Shown here piece after piece: positions 15,866 to 23,281 of a DNA stretch of 61,435 nucleotides. Numbering within the stretch: position 1 is the stretch's first letter; each line of letters opens with the position of its first letter. Made by a program: the position numbers and the translations under genes. Origin of the DNA: Candidatus Yanofskyibacteriota bacterium. Its GTDB lineage: Bacteria > Patescibacteriota > Minisyncoccia > 2-02-FULL-40-12 > IGHO2-01-FULL-4-A. The notes under the pieces are model-generated. The model was not told the origin of the DNA, did not search any database, and was given only the letters and a program-made list of their open reading frames with translations. Location of the stretch: positions 1-61,435 of the forward strand of contig CAIUCV010000021.1 in NCBI GenBank assembly GCA_903897805.1. Direction: 5' to 3'.

Positions 15866-16514
15866 GATGTTTACAGAGTATCAAAAAAATGATATTTTTA
15901 CAAGTATGTTTTTGTGGTATATCCTTATAATACTTTTTTCGGTTGTTATTCATGAGGTCTCCCATGGAGTGATGGCAAATAGCTTGGGCGACCCTACGGC
16001 CAAAAATCTCGGCCGCATAACCCTTAATCCAATCAAGCATCTGGATTTGTTCGGGTCAATTTTATTGCCGTTCTTTCTTTTTGTGGTGGGCTCGCCTTTC
16101 GTATTTGCCTATGCCAAGCCGGTGCCCTATAACCCGGCCAATCTGAGAGACCGGAAATTCGGTCCGGCCAAAGTTGCGCTTGCTGGCCCCGCAGTCAATC
16201 TTGTGCTGGCGGTTCTTTTTGGACTGGTCTCGAGGTTTCTGCCGCACTCGCTTGGATCTACTCTTCTGCCGGATTTATTGAAACCGATAATCCAATTTAA
16301 CTTAATTCTTGCTATTTTTAATTTAGTTCCTATACCGCCGCTTGATGGCCACTGGCTGCTGTTTACTTTCTTGCCTGCTAAGTTTACCGCCTTCAAGCTG
16401 TTCCTGATGCATTACAGCTTAATTATTTTCATCGCATTCCTTATCTTTATATTCCCCTTTGTTTATCCCTTGATTAATTTTTTGTTTAGAGTTATAGTTG
16501 GAAGAAGCGCATAA
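15864..16514 (+). CDS. Site-2 (M50) protease family membrane protein
   Basis: 216 residues from the ATG at 15864 (or the next codon, also ATG). The zinc motif is HEVSH in [17 protein letters not shown], with the distal ligand in [14 protein letters not shown], both as in site-2 proteases of the YwhC type. Five to six transmembrane segments, with the active site inside the membrane. Such enzymes cleave membrane-bound regulators; no partner is evident here. It is followed 16 bp later by rpsL, so it may read into the ribosomal genes. Confidence 0.9.
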   Translation: MMFTEYQKNDIFTSMFLWYILIILFSVVIHEVSHGVMANSLGDPTAKNLGRITLNPIKHLDLFGSILLPFFLFVVGSPFVFAYAKPVPYNPANLRDRKFGPAKVALAGPAVNLVLAVLFGLVSRFLPHSLGSTLLPDLLKPIIQFNLILAIFNLVPIPPLDGHWLLFTFLPAKFTAFKLFLMHYSLIIFIAFLIFIFPFVYPLINFLFRVIVGRSA

Positions 16515-16530
16515 TAGCCGCTTTTTATAT

Positions 16531-16944
16531 ATGCCTACTTTTAACCAGTTACTGAAAAGACCGAGAAAAAAAGCGAGGGCGAAAACAAAATCGCCGGCTT
16601 TGTCGTACAGTTTTAACAGCATTGAAAATCGTCCTGTTTTCCGCGGTTCGCCATTTAAGAGGGGGGTGGCGATAAAAGTTGGCACGATGACTCCTAAAAA
16701 GCCCAACTCGGCCCTGCGCAAATTCGCCCGCGTCCGGCTGACCAACGGAATGGAAGTAACCGCCTACATCCCGGGAGTGGGGCACAATCTTCAAGAACAC
16801 TCTGTGGTTACGATTCGCGGCGGCCGCGTCAAAGATTTGCCCGGAGTGAGATATCATGTAATCCGCGGCAGATTGGATGCCTCTGGCGTTGACAATAGAA
16901 GGCGTGGCAGGAGCAAGTACGGCGTTAAGATGCCTAAAAGCTAA
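16531..16944 (+). CDS. rpsL: 30S ribosomal protein S12
   Basis: 137 residues from the ATG at 16531 ([20 protein letters not shown]). uS12 lies at the decoding centre. The universally conserved blocks are present: [37 protein letters not shown] and [17 protein letters not shown], with C-terminal KYGVKMPK. A short insert ([15 protein letters not shown]) sits in the N-terminal arm, where length varies. First gene of an rpsL-rpsG-fusA cluster; tuf does not follow. Confidence 0.98.
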   Translation: MPTFNQLLKRPRKKARAKTKSPALSYSFNSIENRPVFRGSPFKRGVAIKVGTMTPKKPNSALRKFARVRLTNGMEVTAYIPGVGHNLQEHSVVTIRGGRVKDLPGVRYHVIRGRLDASGVDNRRRGRSKYGVKMPKS

Positions 16945-16958
16945 TAGTCAATTTATTT

Positions 16959-17426
16959 ATGCGCAAACCACTAAAGAAAAAAAATATAGTTGAGCCGGAT
17001 TTTAAATATTCATCGCCGCTGGTGGCCGTTTTTATCAACAAGATAATGAAGGAGGGGAAGAAAAGCGTTGCCGAAAGAATTGTCTATCACGCCCTGGAAA
17101 GGGCCGAAAAGGAATTGGGCAAACCGGCGCTGGAGGCGCTTGATACGGCAATAAATAATGCCGGTCCCCAGCTGGAATTAAAATCCCGCCGCATCGGCGG
17201 AGCCAATTATCAGATTCCCTATGAGGTGAAGGGCGAGCGAAAAATAGCTCTCGCGATGAGATGGATAATTGATGCGGCAAGAAGCGGGAAGGGCAAACCG
17301 ATGGAGGAAAAATTGGCGCAAGAAATCGTAAATGCCTGCAACAATACCGGGGCGGCGATTAAAAAGAAGACGGATACCCACAAGATGGCCGAAGCAAACA
17401 AGGCATTTGCACACTTTGCTTGGTAA
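16959..17426 (+). CDS. rpsG: 30S ribosomal protein S7
   Basis: 155 residues, standard uS7, which nucleates the 30S head and binds near the E site. Motifs: KIMKEGKKSVAERIVYHAL, SRRIGGANYQIPYEV, KIALAMRWIIDAAR and the C-terminal HKMAEANKAFAHFAW. It starts 14 bp after rpsL. The stop is at once followed by a 215-bp palindromic element that separates it from the next genes; fusA lies 650 bp on. Confidence 0.98.
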   Translation: MRKPLKKKNIVEPDFKYSSPLVAVFINKIMKEGKKSVAERIVYHALERAEKELGKPALEALDTAINNAGPQLELKSRRIGGANYQIPYEVKGERKIALAMRWIIDAARSGKGKPMEEKLAQEIVNACNNTGAAIKKKTDTHKMAEANKAFAHFAW

Positions 17427-17640
17427 AAACCGAGGTATTGCCAATTTTTTCTTATGTTCTCTGCGCAGACAAATGTTATTCAAATTTTCTTATTTTCTGT
17501 GATAAAAAATCGTACCCCTTCCGTCCCTCGCTACGCTCGGGACTACGTCCCAATTTTTTATCAGAAGGAAAATATCAAAAATTTGAATACATTTGTAACT
17601 GCTCGTTCAGAAAAGAAAAAATTGGCAATACCTCGGTTTT
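17426..17640. repeat. Long palindromic element, family B copy 1
   Basis: 215 bp. The outer stem AAAACCGAGGTATTGCCAAT pairs with ATTGGCAATACCTCGGTTTT; a second stem follows after a bulge (left GCGCAGACAAATG, right CATTTGTAACTGCTC). The terminal region ATCGTACCCCTTCCGTCCC .. GGGACTACGTCCCAATTT is nearly identical to that at 52718-52927, where the stems have other sequences. No ORF. Confidence 0.85.
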
Positions 17641-17690
17641 AAAAAGGAAAAGCCCGCATTTCCACCGAAGTGTACTTTGCGGGCAGAGAG
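17641..17690 (-). terminator. Intrinsic terminator (minus strand)
   Basis: GCCCGCA .. TGCGGGC followed by TTTTCCTTTTT on the minus strand, at the end of the small membrane protein gene 17704-17913. Confidence 0.7.
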
Positions 17691-17703
17691 TGCCGCGCGC
17701 GGC

Positions 17704-17913
17704 CTAACTAGTGAGCTTGGCCACTGTGAAGCCGGCCGTGAGCAAGCCAGTGATGGCGAGAAGACCCAAGATCGTCGCCCATTTCTTTGCGGCTGGCAAG
17801 AGGGTCTTTTGTTCCTCCGGCCCGGCTTCGGCAAAAAGATAGAAGACCTTTCGAGCCTTTCTGGCCGCTAAGATCGTGGCCAGAAGAAGCGACATCGTGA
17901 TCCAAAACAGCAT
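17704..17913 (-). CDS. Small two-helix membrane protein, unknown function
   Basis: 69 residues: a first membrane segment (MLFWITMSLLLATILAA), a charged loop (RKARKVFYLFAEAGPEEQKT) and a second (WATILGLLAITGLLTAGFTV). It has AGGAGG 7 bases before the ATG, its own strong promoter and a terminator, so it is very likely expressed. No family recognised. Confidence 0.75.
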   Translation of the reverse strand: MLFWITMSLLLATILAARKARKVFYLFAEAGPEEQKTLLPAAKKWATILGLLAITGLLTAGFTVAKLTS

Positions 17914-17932
17914 GGGGAATCCTCCTACTTTA

Positions 17933-17962
17933 ATTATATCATATTTTATTAACCCTTGTCAA
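17933..17962 (-). promoter_or_regulatory. Promoter of the small membrane protein gene
   Basis: Minus-strand TTGACA (17962-17957), 18-bp spacer, TATAAT (17938-17933). Confidence 0.85.
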
Positions 17963-18075
17963 ATTTAACCAAAAACCCTTGATTTCCCTAGCTTTTTAAC
18001 CGATTGACTTTTAGAAATTATTCGTGTCATTCGCATGCATTCGTAAATTGGCATCGCGGGTGAGCGTTAGCGAAT

Positions 18076-20184
18076 ATGGCCGACTACCCGATAGAAAAAA
18101 TCCGTAATATAGGCATTGTTGCCCACATTGACGCCGGAAAAACGACAACTACCGAGCGGGTTTTGTTTTACACGGGTTTGTCGCATAAGATCGGCGAGGT
18201 TCACGAAGGCGAGGCGATAATGGACTGGATGGAGCAGGAGCGCGAAAGGGGAATTACGATTACCTCAGCAGCGGTTACGGCCTATTGGCATAAAGTCGGT
18301 TTGCCGAAAACAAAGGAAAACGAATACCGGATTAATATCATTGACACGCCGGGCCATATTGATTTTACCGCGGAAGTGAAGAGGTCGTTGCGGGTGTTGG
18401 ACGGGGCGGTGGTGGTGTTTGACGGTGTTGCCGGCGTTGAGCCGCAGTCCGAAACAAACTGGCGTTATGCCGACGATTACAAAGTGCCGCGGGTTTGTTT
18501 CATCAACAAGCTTGACCGGCTGGGCGCATCTTTTGAAAAGTCGTTCAGGTCAATCCTTGAGCGGCTGACGCCCAATGCGGTCAGAATGCAGCTGCCGGAC
18601 GGAGAAGAGGATAAGTTTCAGGGGGTGGTGAATCTGTTGGAGATGAAATATTTCACATTTGAGGGTGAATACGGCGAGCGTATGGTGGAAGCTCCGATCC
18701 CGTCGGAGGACTTGAAGAAAAGAGCCGAGGTAGCTCGCGCCGAACTGGTAGAAAAAATAGTTGAGCAGGACGATGGCGCGATGGCGGAATTTCTTGACGG
18801 AAAGGAAATCCCCACCGAACGGCTTATGGCTATTTTGAGAAAGGCGACCATTGAAAACAAACTGGTCCCGGTTTATTGCGGCTCGGCTTTGCATAATCAA
18901 GGTGTCCAGTTTGTGCTTGACGGTGTTGTTGATTTCTTGCCGTCCCCGGTTGATAAAGAGGCCGTTAAGGGTATTGACCCCAAAACAGGGGAGGAATTAA
19001 TGCGTGAACCTGATGAAAACGCGCCCTTTGCCGCCTTGGCTTTTAAGGTGGCCACTGATCCTTACGTTGGCCAATTAACCTACTTTCGTGTTTATTCCGG
19101 CGTTTTGGCCGCCGGTTCCTATGTTCTCAACAGCGTAAACGGCCAGCAGGAAAGAATCGGGAGAATCTTACGGATGCGCGCGAACGACAGGGAAGAGATT
19201 AAAGAGGTTTATGCAGGAGGTATTGCCGCTACGGTGGGTCTTAAGGCGACCAAAACGGGGGACACGCTTTGCGCCGTCAATAATCCGATTATTCTTGAAA
19301 AAATCATTTTCCCTGAGCCGGTCATATCACTTCGCATTGAACCTAAGACCAAGGCCGACCAGGAAAAAATGAGCTTGGCCCTTAGGAAACTGTCAGATGA
19401 AGACCCGACCTTTAAGATAAAAACCGACGAAGAAACTGCCGAAACGATAATTTCAGGAATGGGCGAACTGCATCTGGACATCATAGTTGAAAGAATGAAG
19501 CGCGAGTTCGGTGTCGGCGCCAATGTCGGGCGGCCGCAAGTGGCTTATAAGGAAACAATCAAGGCAACGGCCGAAGCCGAAGGCAAGTATATCAAGCAAT
19601 CAGGTGGCCGCGGTCAGTACGGCCATGTCTGGTTAAGATTGGAGCCACAGGAACGGGGCAAGGGTTTTGAATTTGTGAACGCCATTAGAAGCGGCGTCAT
19701 TCCGCAGGAATTTATCCCGGCCGTAGAAAAGGGCGTACACGAAGCGTTGGACAAGGGAGTAGTCGCCGGCTTTCCGATGGTTGATATGAAGGCGACGCTT
19801 TATGACGGTACTTATCATGAAGTTGACTCTTCCGAAATTGCTTTTAAGATTGCCGCTGCAATGGCCATGCACGAAGGAGCGAAAAGAGCCAAGCCGATCT
19901 TGCTTGAGCCGATAATGAAAGTAGAAGTTATTGTGCCGGAGAGATTTTTAGGAGAGGCCACCGGAGATTTGAACTCGCGCCGGGGGCAGATAGAGAAAAT
20001 GAGCGACCGCTCGCCGCTTAATCTCAAAGTCATTGACGCAAAAGTTCCGCTCTCGGAAATGTTCGGTTACGCAACGACAATCCGTTCTCTCACGGAGGGC
20101 CGCGGGACTTTCAATATGGAATTTGACCATTACGAAGAGGCGCCGCAGAGTATTGCCCAGTTGATTATAGAGGGCAAGAAATAA
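18076..20184 (+). CDS. fusA: Translation elongation factor G
   Basis: 702 residues, full-length EF-G, the GTPase that drives ribosomal translocation. G1 is [12 protein letters not shown], switch II is [14 protein letters not shown]4 is INKLDRLG. Domain IV has the [16 protein letters not shown] region and domain V the [16 protein letters not shown] stretch. The start ATG lies in GCGAATATGG and lacks a strong Shine-Dalgarno; ATTCG micro-repeats fill the 60 bp upstream. A palindromic element starts 8 bp after the stop. Confidence 0.98.
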   Translation: MADYPIEKIRNIGIVAHIDAGKTTTTERVLFYTGLSHKIGEVHEGEAIMDWMEQERERGITITSAAVTAYWHKVGLPKTKENEYRINIIDTPGHIDFTAEVKRSLRVLDGAVVVFDGVAGVEPQSETNWRYADDYKVPRVCFINKLDRLGASFEKSFRSILERLTPNAVRMQLPDGEEDKFQGVVNLLEMKYFTFEGEYGERMVEAPIPSEDLKKRAEVARAELVEKIVEQDDGAMAEFLDGKEIPTERLMAILRKATIENKLVPVYCGSALHNQGVQFVLDGVVDFLPSPVDKEAVKGIDPKTGEELMREPDENAPFAALAFKVATDPYVGQLTYFRVYSGVLAAGSYVLNSVNGQQERIGRILRMRANDREEIKEVYAGGIAATVGLKATKTGDTLCAVNNPIILEKIIFPEPVISLRIEPKTKADQEKMSLALRKLSDEDPTFKIKTDEETAETIISGMGELHLDIIVERMKREFGVGANVGRPQVAYKETIKATAEAEGKYIKQSGGRGQYGHVWLRLEPQERGKGFEFVNAIRSGVIPQEFIPAVEKGVHEALDKGVVAGFPMVDMKATLYDGTYHEVDSSEIAFKIAAAMAMHEGAKRAKPILLEPIMKVEVIVPERFLGEATGDLNSRRGQIEKMSDRSPLNLKVIDAKVPLSEMFGYATTIRSLTEGRGTFNMEFDHYEEAPQSIAQLIIEGKK

Positions 20185-20191
20185 CACTTCA

Positions 20192-20371
20192 GAACTCTCA
20201 TTTCCGCTTAGTCCTCGCCTGCGCTCATCAACTCATTCAAAACATGATTTGTAACCAAAATTTTAGGTAACCCTCATCTGCTCCGCGACGCTCTCGACCT
20301 AAAATTTTGGACAAATCCTGTTTTTCTGTTCGTTGATTCACTTGGCTGCGAGGTCGCGGAAATGAGAGTTC
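20192..20371. repeat. Long palindrome after fusA
   Basis: 180 bp. The outer arms GAACTCTCATTTCCGC / GCGGAAATGAGAGTTC are perfect, the inner arms CCAAAATTTTAGGT / ACCTAAAATTTTGG too, with asymmetric bulges between and a GC-rich loop. The layout matches the family B elements, and the minus strand carries a CTCGCAGCCAA bulge like the CGCAG.CAAAT of those copies. The following stretch to 20490 holds no feature that I can see. Confidence 0.8.
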
Positions 20372-20490
20372 CTTCGTTACTGTTTAGGACGTTTTGTATC
20401 AGCGAAAAACTTCTAAAATTTCAATGAATTTGTTACCTGCCCAGCCACCGAGACGCAAAAAGTAATGAGGGCTTCGCTAGAATTGGGCTA

Positions 20491-20520
20491 TTGACTTTTT
20501 GTTTGGTTCGGCATTATAAT
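20491..20520 (+). promoter_or_regulatory. Promoter of small membrane protein gene
   Basis: TTGACT (20491-20496), 18-bp spacer, TATAAT (20515-20520). Confidence 0.8.
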
Positions 20521-20554
20521 ACAACCGGTATATTTACAACAAGGAGGATTCCTA

Positions 20555-20791
20555 GTGGTGATAAGAACAGAAAGCTCAAAAAGAACCCTTTTTCGCTGGT
20601 CACAAACTCTAATAGGTTTAATCGTGGCCCTGATTCCGATTTGGCTTTATATCTTGGCGAACTTTGTTTTTTCGCCTGAAGGTTTTTGGCAAAAGATTGT
20701 TTTGGGGGCAGTTTGTCTTTTCTTTTTGAGCGGTTTCCAGATCGTTCTTTTAGTTCTGTTCATTGTTTGGCTGTCCGTTGTTTGGGATTAG
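20555..20791 (+). CDS. Small two-helix membrane protein, unknown function
   Basis: 78 residues starting at GTG 20555 (or the next GTG codon), with AAGGAGG 7 bases upstream. Two hydrophobic segments: LIGLIVALIPIWLYILANFV and LGAVCLFFLSGFQIVLLVLF. No recognised domain. It has its own promoter and a terminator (20819-20847) and is a monocistronic unit between fusA and the RRM gene. Confidence 0.75.
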   Translation: MVIRTESSKRTLFRWSQTLIGLIVALIPIWLYILANFVFSPEGFWQKIVLGAVCLFFLSGFQIVLLVLFIVWLSVVWD

Positions 20792-20818
20792 TAAGCCCTT
20801 GTCTCTTTTAATTTTTCC

Positions 20819-20847
20819 GCGGCCAATCGGCCGCTTTTTGTTTTTTA
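20819..20847 (+). terminator. Intrinsic terminator
   Basis: GCGGCC-AAT-CGGCCGC followed by TTTTTGTTTTTT. Confidence 0.85.
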
Positions 20848-20858
20848 GGGGGGCGCTA

Positions 20859-20887
20859 TTGCACTTTTTAAATAAGGGGAGTATAAT
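20859..20887 (+). promoter_or_regulatory. Promoter of RRM gene leader
   Basis: TTGCAC (20859-20864), 17-bp spacer, TATAAT (20882-20887). Confidence 0.8.
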
Positions 20888-20893
20888 ACAAGT

Positions 20894-21022
20894 ATTGTAG
20901 GTGTTCTCAGGGCCATTAGCTGTAGGGTAACCTTAGCTTTACGCATCTCGGGAATAGGTCATCCTACAGCAGTACATTGGCGCAATTGGGCAGTGATACG
21001 CGAATGAATTCGCTTTTTATTT
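20894..21022 (+). ncRNA. Structured leader / attenuator upstream of the RRM gene
   Basis: About 130 nt between the promoter and the RRM start codon. GTAGG near 20899 can pair with CCTAC near 20961 to enclose several smaller stems, and the segment ends in GCGAA-TGAA-TTCGC followed by TTTTTATTT (about 21000-21022), a good intrinsic terminator 20 bp before the ATG. This suggests transcription attenuation or a short RNA, perhaps autoregulated by the RNA-binding protein. I do not recognise a known riboswitch. Confidence 0.6.
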
Positions 21023-21041
21023 GTCTCTTTGCGTCGGATAA

Positions 21042-21368
21042 ATGGGTACAAAATTATATGTAGGCAGTCTGTCCTACGACACGACTGACGAGAGCTTGAA
21101 ACAGCATTTTTCCCAAGCGGGAAGCGTTGTTTCGGCTTCCGTCCTCGTTGATAGGATGTCTGGCCGTTCGCGCGGTTTCGGATTTGTTGAAATGTCAACT
21201 CCGGAAGAGGCCGCAAAAGCCATTGAGATGTTCAATGGCCAGGAATTGGACGGTAGGACCATCGTCGTCAACGAAGCCAAGCCCATGGAACCGAGAGCTC
21301 CACGTAGCGGCGGATTTAGCCGCGGCGGTGGCGGCGGACGCGGTTTCGGCGGCGGCAGAGATTACTAA
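21042..21368 (+). CDS. RRM RNA-binding protein with Gly-rich tail
   Basis: 108 residues. One RNA recognition motif covers residues 1-80: RNP2 is KLYVGSLSY, RNP1 is RSRGFGFVEM, both with the aromatic residues that stack on RNA. A Gly/Arg tail follows (SGGFSRGGGGGRGFGGGRDY). Bacterial proteins of this kind (cyanobacterial Rbp type) bind single-stranded RNA and are often linked to cold or stress responses; that role is inferred here. The long leader with an internal terminator suggests control of its own synthesis. A strong terminator follows. Confidence 0.93.
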   Translation: MGTKLYVGSLSYDTTDESLKQHFSQAGSVVSASVLVDRMSGRSRGFGFVEMSTPEEAAKAIEMFNGQELDGRTIVVNEAKPMEPRAPRSGGFSRGGGGGRGFGGGRDY

Positions 21369-21390
21369 ATTTTTTTAGGATCCTGTAAAT

Positions 21391-21423
21391 CAAAACCCCC
21401 CGCAAATTTGCGGGGGGTTTTGA
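21391..21423. terminator. Bidirectional intrinsic terminator
   Basis: Perfect palindrome CAAAACCCCCCGCAAA / TTTGCGGGGGGTTTTG serving the RRM gene (+) and the convergent gene ending at 21444 (-). Confidence 0.9.
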
Positions 21424-21443
21424 TTTGAACTCTCGTTACTTGA

Positions 21444-21860
21444 CTAATGGGGCGGGCAAGAATAAATGGGAATGGGTGACGCGGTAGAACTTTGCAAATG
21501 GTCGGCAGGGTAGGGGGTTTGGTCGGAAAAAGCGTTGATTATTTTCCCGATTTGGGAGCCGATTATGCCTGTCTCGCCGTTTATCTTAGAAATTTCACCC
21601 AGAATATCTTTTGAATTTTCCAGCAGATTTTTACTGCTTTTAATCCCACTTTTTATGTCCGCAGCGGTTTTTTGTCCTCCGGCCTCATCTAAGTTTTGGC
21701 CGAGTTCATCTAGATTGGCCTTTAGTTCTCCGAGAAGACGTTCTTCTTTGACGGCAGGATTAATCGCCTCAATTACGCGCTCTTTTAGCGACGGAATTTG
21801 ATTTATAACAAAATAAGCCCCGACAGCCAGCACCATCAGAATAATTAAAAATTTGAGCAT
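21444..21860 (-). CDS. Membrane-anchored helical protein, unknown function
   Basis: 138 residues from the ATG at 21860 (MLKFLIILMVLAVGAYFVIN), which follows a TATAAT by only about 12 bp, so the mRNA leader would be very short. One N-terminal membrane anchor, then a long heptad-like region (LLGELKANLDELGQNLDEAG, IKSSKNLLENSKDILGEISK) and a Pro/Cys-containing C-terminus. An apolipoprotein- or LEA-like helical exported protein by appearance only. It converges on the RRM gene. Confidence 0.7.
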   Translation of the reverse strand: MLKFLIILMVLAVGAYFVINQIPSLKERVIEAINPAVKEERLLGELKANLDELGQNLDEAGGQKTAADIKSGIKSSKNLLENSKDILGEISKINGETGIIGSQIGKIINAFSDQTPYPADHLQSSTASPIPIYSCPPH

Positions 21861-21967
21861 CTTTTCTTTTAAATTATACCAAAAATCGAAAAACCTTACC
21901 GTTATTGACAAAAACTCAAAATTGCTCTACGTTGCTATGGAACAAGCACATTAAAAAACGAGGGAGT

Positions 21968-22717
21968 ATGGGCAAGACTGGACGCCTGTGTATAGCTGTT
22001 TGTATTTTGTTCAGCTTGGGCGGGCGTAACCCGACTTTTGGGCAAACACTGACCCCTGACGAAATTATAGCCAAATTTTTAGAGAAGGCCAGAAAGGACT
22101 TTTTGTATATTGGAGACAATTACATCCACGAAGAGTTGGAGATTACCGATAATCTCAAAAACGGCGTGGTGACGGAAAGAGGAGAGAAACTCTTTATTGT
22201 GAAGAAAGAGGAGGAGAGCTTTTATAAAAAACTGGTCGCTAAAGATGGAGTTCCGGCGGATGATTCCAAGTTTGAACTAAAAAGAGAGATTGTTTCCATA
22301 AGTCCCGGATTTTTCAAGAGGTACTTTTTCGCTCTTGAGAGAAGCGAGGTTTTTGAGGGGAGAAAGTGCTGGGTCTTGTCGTTTAAACCGAGGGGAAATT
22401 TCCCGGAGGAGAAGCGGGAAGACAGGATACTGAACAACTTAGCCGGAGAGATTTGGATAGTCCAAAATACTTTTGATTTGGCGAGAATCACATTCCGCCT
22501 GACAAGAGAGGTGAGCTATGCTTGGCCCGGTTTTGTGGGCGGCAAGGCGAGGAAAGTTGAGGGTGTTATAATCGGCGGCCTGATTAATGGTTATTTAGTT
22601 GTTAATTCCGTTCGGGTTGAGTACGAGTATTCTGTAAGAGCTTTATTCTGGCCTAAGAATGTGCATTTAATCAAAACGATCCGTTACCAAAACTATGAAA
22701 GGAGGAACCCCCGATGA
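21968..22717 (+). CDS. Exported LolA-like outer-membrane-type protein
   Basis: 249 residues from the ATG at 21968, with GAGGGAG just upstream. A signal peptide (MGKTGRLCIAVCILFSLGG .. TFGQ) precedes a beta-rich domain: ELEITDNLKNGVVTERGEKL, FALERSEVFEGRKCWVLSFK, LAGEIWIVQNTFDLARI, VNSVRVEYEYSVRALFWPKN. The pattern of long strands ending in basic residues resembles LolA/LppX-fold proteins of diderm bacteria. This is unexpected for a Patescibacterium, which lacks a usual outer membrane, and might mark a transferred gene. It overlaps the next gene by ATGA, so the two are co-translated. Confidence 0.65.
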   Translation: MGKTGRLCIAVCILFSLGGRNPTFGQTLTPDEIIAKFLEKARKDFLYIGDNYIHEELEITDNLKNGVVTERGEKLFIVKKEEESFYKKLVAKDGVPADDSKFELKREIVSISPGFFKRYFFALERSEVFEGRKCWVLSFKPRGNFPEEKREDRILNNLAGEIWIVQNTFDLARITFRLTREVSYAWPGFVGGKARKVEGVIIGGLINGYLVVNSVRVEYEYSVRALFWPKNVHLIKTIRYQNYERRNPR

Positions 22718-22923
22718 AAAAGGCTTTCTGCTCGCTTTATTTTGCCGTTCTTTTTCTCTTGTTAGGTTGCGGTATCGCTAAGAGTTTTTTAAGTGATTTT
22801 TCACTATTTGAGGCGTCCCTTTGGTCTTATTTCTGGCCGCTTCTGTCTGCTTTCTTTTTTACCGTTTCAGGTATTCTCTTTTGGATCTTTGGGGAGAGAA
22901 TGGGCAAGAGGAAGGGACAATAA
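22714..22923 (+). CDS. Small membrane protein, possible lipoprotein
   Basis: 69 residues. The N-terminal MKKAFCSLYFAVLFLLLGCG could be a signal with a lipobox (LLGC), followed by a second hydrophobic stretch (WPLLSAFFFTVSGILFWIFG) and a basic tail. Its ATG overlaps the stop of the LolA-like gene (ATGA), and AAAGGAGG precedes it inside that gene, so they form a two-gene operon. A weak terminator (ACTCTCGGG .. CCGGGAGT, TTTT) follows. Confidence 0.75.
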   Translation: MKKAFCSLYFAVLFLLLGCGIAKSFLSDFSLFEASLWSYFWPLLSAFFFTVSGILFWIFGERMGKRKGQ

Positions 22924-22990
22924 TAACACTCTCGGGCAACCGGGAGTTTTAATTTGTCTATGGACGCCACGCCGTGATATAATCGCATAA

Positions 22991-23254
22991 ATGGCTACCG
23001 GAAATCCAAAAATACCTAAGGCAAACAAGGTGGAGATATATTCCACCCCGTTTTGTGCTTATTGCAAAATGGCCAAGGAGTATTTTAGACAAAACAATGT
23101 GCCCTACACCGAATACGACGTCTCAAAAGATGTAGCGAAACAACAGGAGATGATAGTTAAAACTCATCAATATGGCGTGCCCGTTATCATCATCAATGGT
23201 CAAATTGTTCTCGGTTTTGATAGGGCGAAAATTAATCATATCCTCGGTCTCTGA
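22991..23254 (+). CDS. Glutaredoxin-like protein
   Basis: 87 residues with the thioredoxin fold of glutaredoxins: VEIYSTPFCAYCKMAKEYF carries the CxxC redox site (CAYC), then YTEYDVSKD, the cis-Pro loop YGVPVIIING and GFDRAKI. Close to NrdH/Grx3-like small glutaredoxins that are often reduced by thioredoxin reductase; a trxB-type gene lies 1.5 kb downstream. It could serve a ribonucleotide reductase or general thiol reduction. Confidence 0.92.
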   Translation: MATGNPKIPKANKVEIYSTPFCAYCKMAKEYFRQNNVPYTEYDVSKDVAKQQEMIVKTHQYGVPVIIINGQIVLGFDRAKINHILGL

Positions 23255-23281
23255 CTTGGCCCCAAGCCCATGGTGCCGGAT

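Noticed and set aside
17454-17871. Plus-strand ORFs across the palindrome 17426-17640 and over the small membrane gene
   Set aside because: They are by-products of the repeat and of the minus-strand gene that has a promoter, Shine-Dalgarno and terminator.
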